Shown here piece by piece: positions 36,501 through 43,599 of a stretch of DNA of 64,000 bases. Each line of letters begins with the position of its first letter. The stretch's first letter is position 1. The position numbers were made by a program, and so were the translations under genes. This stretch comes from Sphingobium sp. (GTDB lineage Bacteria > Pseudomonadota > Alphaproteobacteria > Sphingomonadales > Sphingomonadaceae), in the NCBI GenBank assembly GCA_003248935.1, contig QFQF01000003.1, positions 1 through 64,000 on the forward strand. Direction: 5' to 3'. Under the pieces are notes generated by a model that was not told the DNA's origin, searched no databases, and saw only the letters and a list, made by a program, of their open reading frames with translations.

Positions 36501-36805
36501 TCCAGCGCCCTGGCGCGCAATGCATAGGGATCGCGCTCCGCGACCAGCTTTGCTTCCTCGGCATCGGCCGGCATCAGTCCAAAATGGATGAGCTTATCGA
36601 GAAAAGCGGAGCGGCGACCGATATAGCGATCCCGCCGTCGGCGCATGGCGCGTGCTGCCCGGCGATCAACCGCCAACGAAGCACCGGATTTCGGATCACG
36701 CCCGTCGCTGAAGATACGCGCGCCGATGTCGACGATACGCGCATCATCTTCGATCAGGCACCAGCCGATACTGTTGGTGCCGATATCAAGTCCCAGTCGC
36801 CGCAT
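33593..36805 (-). CDS. cas9: Type II-C Cas9 endonuclease, 1,070 residues
   Basis: The RuvC-I motif LGLDIGTNSIGW carries Asp7. An Arg-rich bridge helix follows (RRAARAMRRRRDRYIGRR, residues 48-65). RuvC-II is QIVVELARDLKLNEKDKEEH with Glu504. The HNH domain (about 575-640) has CPYC and HRHC zinc-like pairs, catalytic His598 in DVDHVIPYSRSLDDS and Asn612. RuvC-III is LDHRHHAIDAAVIA with His747 and Asp750. All catalytic residues are present, so it should be active. The length is in the compact II-C range. ATG 36805 is chosen because GAGGGGG lies just upstream; an ATG at 36823 would sit at the predicted transcript start. With tracrRNA and crRNA it cuts both strands of matching DNA next to a PAM that cannot be read from here. 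Confidence 0.98.
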   Translation of the reverse strand: MRRLGLDIGTNSIGWCLIEDDARIVDIGARIFSDGRDPKSGASLAVDRRAARAMRRRRDRYIGRRSAFLDKLIHFGLMPADAEEAKLVAERDPYALRARALDEKLEPYDIGRALFHLNQRRGFLSNRKAERRTKDNEDGKIANGAKALDQAMAEAGADTLGQFLAGRHEKRVRLNGESQGYDFYPQRCHIDDEFGRIWEEQAKHNSGLMTGEARAALHRILFYQRPLKTQEVGVCLFAGRYGIARDERRLPKAHPLFQERRLYEEVNQLEITAPGEAPRKLTIDQRNALIAVLRDKKDVSFDKLARTLKLQPDESFNKASETRTSLRGDEVRAVLGDKKRFGKAWPHFSPQQQWIIIEKLMDEEDPYALDDFLIGKCGLDEDRAAQIAKAALPEGHGRLGETATRLILEKLKADVVTYSQAVEQCGWHHSDDRTGEVLDRLPYYGELLSRDIPPGSFDPADADQPEAYWGKITNPTVHIGLRQLEKLINAIIAVHGRPDQIVVELARDLKLNEKDKEEHNRRIRKDTADAQRRSRALLGLDADGNPIGDRIADDTGANRALLKLWEELNPGNPLDRRCPYCAEPISVHQLFTEADVDHVIPYSRSLDDSASNKVVAHRHCNRIKGNRTPFERWGHDEERWDRIAAQVARLHRSKQWRFGPDAMARVEKDGGFLARQLTDTQYLSRLAGKYLRSLYPTKDEGSVYVIPGRMTAMLRRLWGLNSLLPDHNYVENAHSGAPKNRLDHRHHAIDAAVIAVTTRGLLQRIARTAGQAEDRDLDRLFDGLDQPWDGFREELGEKLMRTIVSHKADHGRKGKPLPGRDVTSGQLHDDTAYGLTGAFGVDGKTPIVVKRVNFFSLEPKDIADPVRIRDETLRTALQEGTARLNGVAFQQALVRFANTHPLFRGIRRVRVLGERPGTPTLNVIPIKDRNGRAFKAYKGNANARFIVWQLPDGNWKHATVSVFSAHQRDYVLPRPHPAAKKMLDIRQNDLLAIEKDGAREIVRVVKFSEKGQVTLAAHNEGGALKARDAAANDIDPFKYVAPTAGGLRKLRARQVRIDPLGRVFDPGPRD

Positions 36806-36821
36806 TATGTCCCCCTCGTCC

Positions 36822-36849
36822 ATTGTATGAACTTCAACGCAAAGGGCAA
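36822..36849 (-). promoter_or_regulatory. Predicted promoter of the cas9-cas1-cas2 operon
   Basis: On the minus strand TTGCCC (36849-36844) is followed after 16 bases by TACAAT (36827-36822), a good sigma-70-like match. Transcription would start roughly 10-15 bases upstream of the cas9 ATG at 36805, leaving room for the GAGGGGG ribosome site. Its -35 box abuts that of the tracrRNA promoter. Confidence 0.55.
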
Positions 36850-36879
36850 TTGACTTTGCCACCGCTTTGAAAGCATAAC
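36850..36879 (+). promoter_or_regulatory. Predicted tracrRNA promoter
   Basis: TTGACT at 36850-36855, an 18-base spacer and CATAAC at 36874-36879 form a sigma-70-like promoter. It would start transcription near 36886, exactly where the anti-repeat begins. The -35 box lies back to back with the divergent cas9 -35 box at GGGCAATTGACT. Confidence 0.6.
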
Positions 36880-36885
36880 GGCTTC

Positions 36886-36961
36886 TCAGAGATCGCGGGC
36901 CAGCTGTTAACAAGCAGCTTGACTGCACCAAATAAGGGCGGGGCCACGGCCCCGCCTTTTT
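36886..36961 (+). ncRNA. tracrRNA (about 76 nt)
   Basis: Bases 36887-36911 (CAGAGATCG, one mismatch, GGGCCA, then GCTGTTAAC) are an anti-repeat. They pair with the 5' two-thirds of the plus-strand repeat, allowing G-U pairs, one mismatch and one bulged base. Downstream a short GCAG/CTGC hairpin lies at about 36914-36926, then a strong intrinsic terminator: GGCGGGGCC (36937-36945) with GGCCCCGCC (36948-36956) and five T. This is the normal II-C tracrRNA architecture: duplex with crRNA, nexus-like hairpin, terminator. The predicted 5' end rests on the promoter call. It is divergent from cas9. Confidence 0.9.
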
Positions 36962-37336
36962 CATATCCCGTCAATTTATTGATTCGAGCTGTGCTCGATA
37001 TTGCCATGAGTTTCTTGGCTATTTTCTTGTATTAACTACGGTCTTCCAGAGCTTCGTGATGAAAATGGCAGTCGAAGCGGGATGCCCGCCCTTGCCTGCC
37101 TGATCGCCAAATGTGTCGGGACCATCGACACCCCCCGATCTTGATCAATCCCGAGAAGCCATGAATGAAAGATCTCGAATAATTTGCTTATAATCAATGA
37201 CTTATTTTATCATACGGCAGAACCGAGCCGCCGACCATGCATTCGTCGATATTGCAGTTGCTGCCGATATCGCCCGGCATAACGCAATCGATGACTGAGC
37301 CCCCCGCCGAGTGGACCGGTATGTTTGTGAGTGGAT

Positions 37337-37438
37337 TGAGCCCATCGCCGCCATTTCCGATGCTGGCGGTCTATAGCCCAGACCGCTATGCGAGCGAACG
37401 GTGCTGTAATGCGGTGCAGACCAGATAATTGTGCGCAG
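37337..37438 (-). pseudogene. Transposase C-terminal remnant (IS3-like rve domain)
   Basis: The minus strand encodes LRTIIWSAPHYSTVRSHSGL followed by GYRPPASE, matching the end of rve-type transposases (YNTVRPHSSLGYRPP). No upstream catalytic part exists, since the frame runs straight into the tRNA. This is a decayed insertion-sequence tail. The rest of 36962-37454, outside the tracrRNA, is an AT-rich non-coding stretch in which I see no gene. It suggests past mobile-element activity at the edge of the CRISPR locus. Confidence 0.65.
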
Positions 37439-37454
37439 ATTGTCTGGAGGGAAA

Positions 37455-37532
37455 TGGGGCGATCGACGGGATCCGAACCCGCGACCTCTGGTACCACAAA
37501 CCAGCGCTCTAACCAACTGAGCTACGATCGCC
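37455..37532 (-). tRNA. tRNA-His (GTG)
   Basis: A complete cloverleaf on the minus strand. The acceptor GCGATCG pairs with CGATCGC, an extra G at -1 pairs with C73, and CCA is encoded. The anticodon stem CTGGT/ACCAG encloses loop TTGTGGT with anticodon GTG. The T arm is GCGGG-TTCGGAT-CCCGT. The encoded G-1:C73 pair is the standard bacterial histidine identity element. Confidence 0.96.
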
Positions 37533-37791
37533 GCAGGGGCTTTTGCCCCGAGAGAAGCGGCTCATAGAGCCCGCCCCCGGCCAGCGTCAAGGGTAGTTTT
37601 CACCCCGGTGCCGGCAAATGAAAAGGGCGGAGATCGATCCCCGCCCAGTGTCCCGGAAAAGCCGCGCAAGCACCGCGACGTTCCGGCCGTTTCACGGCGT
37701 CAGCGTCGATCCATGCTCCCGATGGTCAGCCGGCCTGCACGCCGGGACCGGAGCGATCAGCCGGTGCGGTCAGGCGCACCGGCCGCCTGGA

Positions 37792-38064
37792 TCAGTTGAC
37801 GGCGTCCTTCAGGCCCTTGCCCGCCTTGAACTTCGGCTGGCTCGACGCCTTGATGGTCATCGTCTCGCCGGTGCGCGGATTGCGGCCGGTCGACGCCTTG
37901 CGCTTCGTCACCGAAAACGTGCCGAAGCCGACCAGACGGACTTCGTCGCCCTTCTTCAGGGTCGCGGTGATCGAATCGAACACGCTCTCGACCGCCTTGC
38001 TGGCATCGCTCTTGCTGAGCCCGCTGCCTTCTGCGACCGCGCTGATGAGATCCTGCTTGTTCAT
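37792..38064 (-). CDS. HU family DNA-binding protein
   Basis: A 90-residue protein (MNKQDLISAVAEGSGLSKSD, then GFGTFSVTKRKASTGRNPRT, ending GKGLKDAVN), with the HU fold and the conserved RNPRTGE beta-arm. HU dimers bend DNA and organise the nucleoid. Being next to lon matches the lon-hup order known in many proteobacteria. Confidence 0.96.
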   Translation of the reverse strand: MNKQDLISAVAEGSGLSKSDASKAVESVFDSITATLKKGDEVRLVGFGTFSVTKRKASTGRNPRTGETMTIKASSQPKFKAGKGLKDAVN

Positions 38065-38241
38065 GCCTTTGGAACCCCCTTCGTTTTTTAGTGGTGGTGG
38101 TGGTTAACAGGAGTAATGAATTTGGAATCGGCGTGAGGCGCGACATAAAGGCCGAGGAATTTAACTCTGTCAAAGGGAAAGCGACAGAAGCCGCTTTCCC
38201 CGACATAATTTTCAGCAATTACGGGCCCTTACGATCCGATC

Positions 38242-40638
38242 CTAATGCCGGATGGCGGCCTCTCCGTCGCTTCCGTGGCTCATCGGAGGCTGCGCCGCCA
38301 GGTCGTCTTCCTCGGTCCAGCTGATCGCCTCGAGCGGAGTCGCGAGCGCCTTGGCAAGCACCTCATCGACATGCGAGACGGGCACGATCTCCAGCCCGTC
38401 AAGGATGTTGGCCGGAATTTCCGCCAGATCCTTCTCGTTTTCCTGCGGGATGAGGACGGTCTTGATCCCGCCGCGCAGGGCCGCGAGCAGCTTTTCCTTG
38501 AGCCCGCCGATCGGCAGCACCCGGCCGCGCAGCGTAACCTCTCCGGTCATCGCCACATCCTTGCGCACGGGCACGCCCGTCAGTGTGCTGACGATGGAGG
38601 TCACCATGCCGATGCCCGCCGACGGGCCATCCTTCGGCACCGCGCCCTCGGGCAGGTGGATATGGATGTCCTTCCGGTTGAAGATGCTGGGCTTGATGCC
38701 ATAGCCGGGCGAGCGGGCCTTCACGTAGGAAAACGCCGCCTGAACCGACTCGGTCATGACCTCGCCGAGCTTGCCGGTCGTCTTGATCATGCCCTTGCCG
38801 GGCACGGTCACCGCCTCGATCGTCAGCAGTTCGCCGCCGACTTCTGTCCATGCGAGACCCGTGACGGCGCCGATCTGGTTCTCTTCCTCGCCCACGCCGT
38901 GCCGGAACTTGCGCACGCCCGCATAGTCCGCGAGCGTTTCCGGCGTGATCGTGACCTTCTTGTACGCGCCTTCCAGAATCTTGCGCAGCGCCTTGCGGGC
39001 GAGGCGTGCCACCTCCCGCTCCAGCGTACGCACGCCGGCCTCACGGGTATAATAGCGGATCAGGTCGCGAACCGCGTCCTCGGTCACCTCGAACTCGCCG
39101 GCCTTCAGGCCATGCGCCTCGATCTGCTTGGGCAGCAGGTGACGCTGGGCGATCTCGACCTTCTCGTCCTCGGTGTACCCCTCCAGCCGGATGATCTCCA
39201 TGCGGTCGAGCAACGGCTGCGGCAGGTTCAGGCTGTTCGCGGTCGTCACGAACATGATGTCGGACAGGTCGACGTCGATCTCCAGATAATGGTCCTGGAA
39301 CTTCGCGTTCTGCTCCGGATCGAGCACTTCCAGCAGGGCGGACGCGGGATCGCCGCGGAAATCCTGGCCCAGCTTGTCGATCTCATCGAGCAGGAACAGC
39401 GGGTTCATCGTCCCCGCCTTCTTCAGGTTCGACACGATCTTACCGGGCAGCGAGCCGATATAGGTCCGCCGGTGCCCCCGGATCTCCGCCTCGTCGCGCA
39501 CGCCGCCCAGCGACTGGCGCACGAACTCGCGGCCCGTCGCCTTCGCGATCGAACGGCCGAGCGACGTCTTGCCGACGCCCGGAGGACCGACGAGGCACAG
39601 GATCGGCCCCTTCAGCTTGTTGGTGCGCGCCTGAACCGCCAGATATTCGACGATCCGGTCCTTGACCTTCTCCAGCGCGAAATGATCGGCGTCGAGGATT
39701 TCCTGCGCGCTCTTGAGGTCGGTCTTGACCTTGCTCTTCTTGCCCCACGGCAGGCCCAGCAATACGTCGAGGTAATTGCGCACGACGGTCGCCTCGGCCG
39801 ACATCGGCTGCATCGTCTTGAGCTTCTTGAGCTCCGCGTTCGCCTTCGCCTTGGCTTCCTTGCCCAGCTTCAGCTTGTTGATCTTGACCTGCAGCTCGGC
39901 CAGCTCGTCGGCTTCCTCGCCCTCGCCATTGCCGAGTTCGCGCTGAATGGCCTTGAGCTGCTCGTTCAGATAATATTCGCGCTGGGTCTTCTCCATCTGC
40001 CGCTTCACACGGCCGCGAATCTTCTTCTCGACCTGCAGCACGCCCAGCTCGCCTTCCATGAAGGCGAAGGCCATCTCCAGCCGCTTGACCGGATCGGTCT
40101 CGACCAGCAGCGCCTGCTTGTCGGAGACCTTCAGGTTGATGTTGGCGGCGACGGCGTCAGACAGTTTGCCTGCATCCTCGATCTCGCGCAGCTGCACCGG
40201 CGTTTCGGCGGGCAGCTTCTTGTTGAGCTTCGCGTAATTCTCGAACTGCTCGGCGACCGACCGCATCAGCGCGGACGCTTCAGGCCCTTCGGCCACGACC
40301 TCCGGCAGGACATCGACCTCGGCCCGCAGATAACCCTCGGCCGGGATCACCGCCTCCAGCGTCGCCCGCTGCTTGCCCTCGACCAGCACGCGCACGGTAC
40401 CGTCGGGCAGCTTCAGCAATTGAAGCACCGTCGCGACGACGCCGGTGTCGTACAGGGAATCACGGTCAGGATCGTCTTCGGCCGGGTCGAGCTGCGACAC
40501 CAGGAAGATGTCCTTGTCGGCCTCCATCGCCTTTTCCAGCGCCACGACGCTCTTGTCGCGGCCCACGAACAGGGGGACGATCATCTGCGGGAACACGACA
40601 ATGTCGCGCAGGGGGAGGAGAGGAAAGGTCGTAGTCAT
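38242..40638 (-). CDS. lon: ATP-dependent protease Lon
   Basis: A 798-residue protein. The N-terminal substrate domain starts FPLLPLRDIVVFPQMIVPLF. The AAA+ domain has Walker A GPPGVGKTSLGRSIAKATG and Walker B LFLLDEIDKL. The C-terminal protease domain has the catalytic Ser in PKDGPSAGIGM and the Lys in GGLKEKLLAALRGGIKTVLI. It is a cytosolic hexameric protease for misfolded and short-lived regulators, including many antitoxins. About 180 bp separate it from HU. Confidence 0.98.
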   Translation of the reverse strand: MTTTFPLLPLRDIVVFPQMIVPLFVGRDKSVVALEKAMEADKDIFLVSQLDPAEDDPDRDSLYDTGVVATVLQLLKLPDGTVRVLVEGKQRATLEAVIPAEGYLRAEVDVLPEVVAEGPEASALMRSVAEQFENYAKLNKKLPAETPVQLREIEDAGKLSDAVAANINLKVSDKQALLVETDPVKRLEMAFAFMEGELGVLQVEKKIRGRVKRQMEKTQREYYLNEQLKAIQRELGNGEGEEADELAELQVKINKLKLGKEAKAKANAELKKLKTMQPMSAEATVVRNYLDVLLGLPWGKKSKVKTDLKSAQEILDADHFALEKVKDRIVEYLAVQARTNKLKGPILCLVGPPGVGKTSLGRSIAKATGREFVRQSLGGVRDEAEIRGHRRTYIGSLPGKIVSNLKKAGTMNPLFLLDEIDKLGQDFRGDPASALLEVLDPEQNAKFQDHYLEIDVDLSDIMFVTTANSLNLPQPLLDRMEIIRLEGYTEDEKVEIAQRHLLPKQIEAHGLKAGEFEVTEDAVRDLIRYYTREAGVRTLEREVARLARKALRKILEGAYKKVTITPETLADYAGVRKFRHGVGEEENQIGAVTGLAWTEVGGELLTIEAVTVPGKGMIKTTGKLGEVMTESVQAAFSYVKARSPGYGIKPSIFNRKDIHIHLPEGAVPKDGPSAGIGMVTSIVSTLTGVPVRKDVAMTGEVTLRGRVLPIGGLKEKLLAALRGGIKTVLIPQENEKDLAEIPANILDGLEIVPVSHVDEVLAKALATPLEAISWTEEDDLAAQPPMSHGSDGEAAIRH

Positions 40639-40794
40639 CGAGTCTCCGTCGGATCAGCGGCCCCGAGGGAACCGGTGATCATTGTGCGGACCCATATGGG
40701 CGTCCGGCTCCCAGCAATCAATCAGGCCGACAATCAATCCGGGTTGCGTACGCCCTTCCACGTTAACACAGGACGAACGAACCGTCCGAACCCG

Positions 40795-41118
40795 TCAGAA
40801 CGGCAGCTTGAACCCCGGCGGGAGCGGCAGGCCGCTGGTCATCTTGCTCATTTCCGCCTGGCTCACCTCGTCCGCCTTCTTGCGCGCGTCGTTGAAGGCC
40901 GCGATGATCAGGTCCTCCAGCATCTGCTTTTCCGACGGCGCGAGCAGGCTGTCGTCGATCGAAACGCCGACGATGCGCCCCTTTGCCGTCGCCTTCACCC
41001 TGACGACGCCGCCGCCCGACACGCCCTCGACCTCAAGCCGATCCAGATTTTCCTGCGCCTTGGTCAGCTCCTCCTGGACCCGGTTGGCCATGCCCAGAAT
41101 TTCATTCAGATCCTTCAT
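40795..41118 (-). CDS. YbaB/EbfC family nucleoid-associated protein
   Basis: A 107-residue protein starting at ATG 41118, whose ATGA overlaps the dnaX stop. MKDLNEILGMANRVQEELTK followed by GGGVVRVKATAKGRIVGVSI are the family motifs. It binds DNA as a dimer. The dnaX-ybaB coupling is conserved across bacteria; recR, often next, is not adjacent here. Confidence 0.94.
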   Translation of the reverse strand: MKDLNEILGMANRVQEELTKAQENLDRLEVEGVSGGGVVRVKATAKGRIVGVSIDDSLLAPSEKQMLEDLIIAAFNDARKKADEVSQAEMSKMTSGLPLPPGFKLPF

Positions 41119-42752
41119 GCGCTCGCGCTCCATTGTTCATTGTCGTCTTCCGCCACCAGTTCCGCGTCCGGGAAGGCCGCAAGCGCCGCCTGTGCGACGG
41201 GGGTATCCATTATCGCCTGCCGGGCGGTCATGACCGCCCGTTCCTTCTGCTCGGACAGGGTCGGCTGCCCTTCGGCCGGGACCAGCGCGACCTGCCAGAT
41301 TTCGCCCGTCGCCTGCTTCAGCGCTTCGACCAGCCGGCGGCGGAAATCGTCGGTCGCGATGCCTCCGGCCGTGATCTCCAGCTCCGGCGGCGCGAAACGA
41401 ACAAGCCGTACGCCATGCTCAACCTCGTCCGCAAGCAGGCCCGACCGCGCCCACAGCATGTCGACCATCGCGGGAAAGCTGTCCGGCAAGGCAGGAGCCG
41501 CGGCTTCCGGCACGGCGTGGGGCGCCGCTTCGTGTGGCGCACCGGCAGGCCCTTCGACCGACGGCGACGGCGCATCGCCGGTGCCGTTCAGGCGGCGGGC
41601 GATATCGCTGGGATCGGGCAGGCTCGCGGCATAGACGGCGCGCAGCAGCGCCATCTCGCACGCCTCGCGCGGCAGCACGGCGGCGGCCACCTCGTCATGC
41701 CCCTTCAGCATCAACTGCCACAGGCGATGGAGGGGACCAAAGCCCAGCTTTTCCGCCCATTCCTCCAGAGCGGCCCGCTCCTCGGCCGACTGGCCCGGAT
41801 CGTCGACGCCCCTGCCCGCCTTCGCCACGGTAATCGCGTGGACCAGTTCGAGGAGCCCCCGGATCAGCGCCAGCGGCTCGACGCCCAGATCGTGCTGTTC
41901 GGCAAGCGCCGCCAGCATCGGCCCCGGCTGTCCGCCGAGAATGAGGCCCAGCAGCCGCCGCACCGCGCCGCGATCCGACAGGCCCAGCATGTCGCGGACC
42001 TGCGCCGCCGTCACCAGTGGCCGGTCCCCCTCCGTATCGGCATGGGCGATCGCCTGGTCGAGGATGGAAAGGCCGTCACGCGCCGACCCCTCCGCCGCGT
42101 GCGCGACAAGGGCCAGCGCCTCCGGCTCGGCCGCCACCTCTTCCGCCTCGATCACATGGGCGAAGTGCGCAGCGAGCTTTTCGGCCGGAATGCGGCGCAG
42201 GTCGAACCGCTGGCAGCGGGACAGCACGGTCACCGGCACCTTGTTCACCTCGGTCGTGGCGAACAGGAACTTCACATGCTCGGGCGGCTCCTCCAGCGTC
42301 TTCAAGAGCGCGTTGAACGCGTTCTTCGACAGCATGTGGACTTCGTCGATGATGTAGACCTTGTAACGCGCCGAAACGGCGGCGTAGCGCACGGCCTCAA
42401 TGATCTCGCGCACGTCGTCGACGCCGGTATGGCTGGCGGCGTCCATCTCTATGACGTCGATATGGCGGCCCTCGGCGATGGCGCGGCACGGCTCGCACAC
42501 GCCGCAGGGATCGATGGTCGGGCCGCCCTGTCCGTCCGGACCAACGCAGTTCAGCGCCTTGGCGATCAGGCGCGCGGTCGATGTCTTGCCCACGCCGCGC
42601 ACGCCGGTCATCAGGAAGGCATGTGCCAGCCGGCCGCGACGGATCGCGTTCGCCAGCGTCTGCACCATCGCATCCTGCCCGATCAACTCGTTGAAATTGC
42701 GCGGCCGGTACTTCCGGGCAAGCACGCGATAGGGCTGAGGGGAATCGGTCAT
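41115..42752 (-). CDS. dnaX: DNA polymerase III subunits gamma/tau
   Basis: About 545 residues from ATG 42752 (MTDSPQPYRVLARKYRPRNF). Walker A is GVRGVGKTSTARLIAKALNC. A zinc site (CVGPDGQ...DPCGVCEPC) follows, then the DEVHMLSKNAFNALLKTLEE Walker B and SRC sensor region. The C-terminal half is the tau part that contacts the polymerase core. It loads the beta clamp as part of the clamp-loader. An SRP RNA gene lies just upstream on the same strand. Confidence 0.97.
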   Translation of the reverse strand: MTDSPQPYRVLARKYRPRNFNELIGQDAMVQTLANAIRRGRLAHAFLMTGVRGVGKTSTARLIAKALNCVGPDGQGGPTIDPCGVCEPCRAIAEGRHIDVIEMDAASHTGVDDVREIIEAVRYAAVSARYKVYIIDEVHMLSKNAFNALLKTLEEPPEHVKFLFATTEVNKVPVTVLSRCQRFDLRRIPAEKLAAHFAHVIEAEEVAAEPEALALVAHAAEGSARDGLSILDQAIAHADTEGDRPLVTAAQVRDMLGLSDRGAVRRLLGLILGGQPGPMLAALAEQHDLGVEPLALIRGLLELVHAITVAKAGRGVDDPGQSAEERAALEEWAEKLGFGPLHRLWQLMLKGHDEVAAAVLPREACEMALLRAVYAASLPDPSDIARRLNGTGDAPSPSVEGPAGAPHEAAPHAVPEAAAPALPDSFPAMVDMLWARSGLLADEVEHGVRLVRFAPPELEITAGGIATDDFRRRLVEALKQATGEIWQVALVPAEGQPTLSEQKERAVMTARQAIMDTPVAQAALAAFPDAELVAEDDNEQWSASA

Positions 42753-42779
42753 GGCGCCTATGTACCCGTTAAGCACGGG

Positions 42780-42880
42780 GCTGTCGAAGCGCGGTGGGAG
42801 CCGGAACGACCCGCGGCGAAATCGTTGTGGCTGCTTCCGTCAGGACCTGACCAGGTTGGCGACGACCGCGCCCGCCCGAC
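42780..42880 (-). ncRNA. ffs: Signal recognition particle RNA (4.5S type)
   Basis: On the minus strand GGTCAGGTCC-TGAC-GGAAGCAGCC at about 42829-42852 is the universally conserved apical domain that binds Ffh. The flanks can pair into a long rod (GCGGTCGTCGCCAACCT against the later GCGGGTCGTTCCGG region). The ends are approximate. The scr-dnaX order is conserved in many bacteria, which supports the call. No protein-coding gene overlaps. Confidence 0.8.
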
Positions 42881-42981
42881 TCCCGGGCGGGCATATGGGG
42901 GAAAGCGCCGCCGATGGCAAGATCATGACAGATGGCGCAAAGGATCCATCCTTTCGTGCAGGATGCGGACGACAACGCACC

Positions 42982-43209
42982 CTAACGGTGACGCCCCAGA
43001 GCGGCTTCCGCAATCTCCTCCGGCGTCCGTTCGCTGATCCCGCTTTCCTCGCCCACGCGAAGGGCTTCCAGCAAATCCTCATAGGCGCGCATCCGGTCGC
43101 GCAGAACGTCGCGCATATAATCGCTGGCGTTGGCGTAAAGGCCGGTCGCCACCTGCGCCTCGACGAATTTCTTCATCTCGTCGGGAAGGGATATGTTCAT
43201 CGTCGCCAT
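42982..43209 (-). CDS. ParD/CC2985-type antitoxin without a toxin partner
   Basis: About 75 residues from ATG 43209 (MATMNISLPDEMKKFVEAQV, then YANASDYMRDVLRDRM). This is the ribbon-helix-helix start of ParD antitoxins followed by the toxin-binding C-terminal helix (GISERTPEEIAEAALG). No ParE/RelE-like frame is visible downstream; the next element is the SRP RNA. It is either an orphan or a remnant of a module. It follows the ferredoxin gene by 39 bases. Confidence 0.85.
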   Translation of the reverse strand: MATMNISLPDEMKKFVEAQVATGLYANASDYMRDVLRDRMRAYEDLLEALRVGEESGISERTPEEIAEAALGRHR

Positions 43210-43248
43210 GCCGGAAATCCTGCCATTCATGGCAAAGATTGTCAAAAA

Positions 43249-43584
43249 CTACATTCCCTGCATGTTCCGGCATTCCGCCGGCATGCGCACGGTCAGCGTA
43301 TCGTAGGTTTCACCGATCACGATCTGGCAGGCTAGGCGGCTGTTGCGGGTGGCGGCGGCGGCAAGGTCGAGCATATCCTCCTCCGCCTCGCTGGCGGGCG
43401 GAAGCTTCAGGAAGTCGGCGGGATCGATGATCACATGGCAGGTCGAGCAGGCCATCTGCCCCTCGCAGGTGCCCTCCAGCGGCTGCCCGTTGGCCTGCGC
43501 CACGTCGAGCAGAACCTGGCCGGGCTGCGCGAACACCTCACTGCGGGTGCGGCCGTCGGCACTGATGAAGGTAACCCAGGGCAT
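43249..43584 (-). CDS. 2Fe-2S ferredoxin (adrenodoxin type)
   Basis: A 111-residue protein. Cluster cysteines are in CEGQMACSTCHV plus the later Cys in SRLACQIV, the C-x5-C-x2-C...C pattern of the adrenodoxin/Isc ferredoxins. LDVAQANGQPLEG and DMLDLA are family signatures. It carries electrons for Fe-S assembly or P450-type enzymes. The cysteine desulfurase genes directly upstream suggest the first role. Confidence 0.93.
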   Translation of the reverse strand: MPWVTFISADGRTRSEVFAQPGQVLLDVAQANGQPLEGTCEGQMACSTCHVIIDPADFLKLPPASEAEEDMLDLAAAATRNSRLACQIVIGETYDTLTVRMPAECRNMQGM

Positions 43585-43599
43585 GAACGCGTGCGACTC

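Noticed and set aside
37202..37336. Cys-containing frame on the minus strand (VIDCVMPGDIGSNCNIDECM) that resembles a hexapeptide acyltransferase piece
   Set aside because: Too short, no start or ribosome site, and lies in decayed non-coding DNA.
37536..37549. GGGGC-TTTT-GCCCC hairpin next to tRNA-His
   Set aside because: It lies on the 5' side of the minus-strand tRNA with only a 5-bp stem and no T run, so it is unlikely to be a functional terminator.
38245..41634. An 1,129-codon open frame on the plus strand
   Set aside because: It is antisense to lon, ybaB and the dnaX end, has no family motif, and is caused by high-GC codon use.
41133..43037. A 634-codon plus-strand frame over dnaX
   Set aside because: It is antisense to dnaX and runs across the SRP RNA; composition is Arg/His-rich as expected for a shadow frame.
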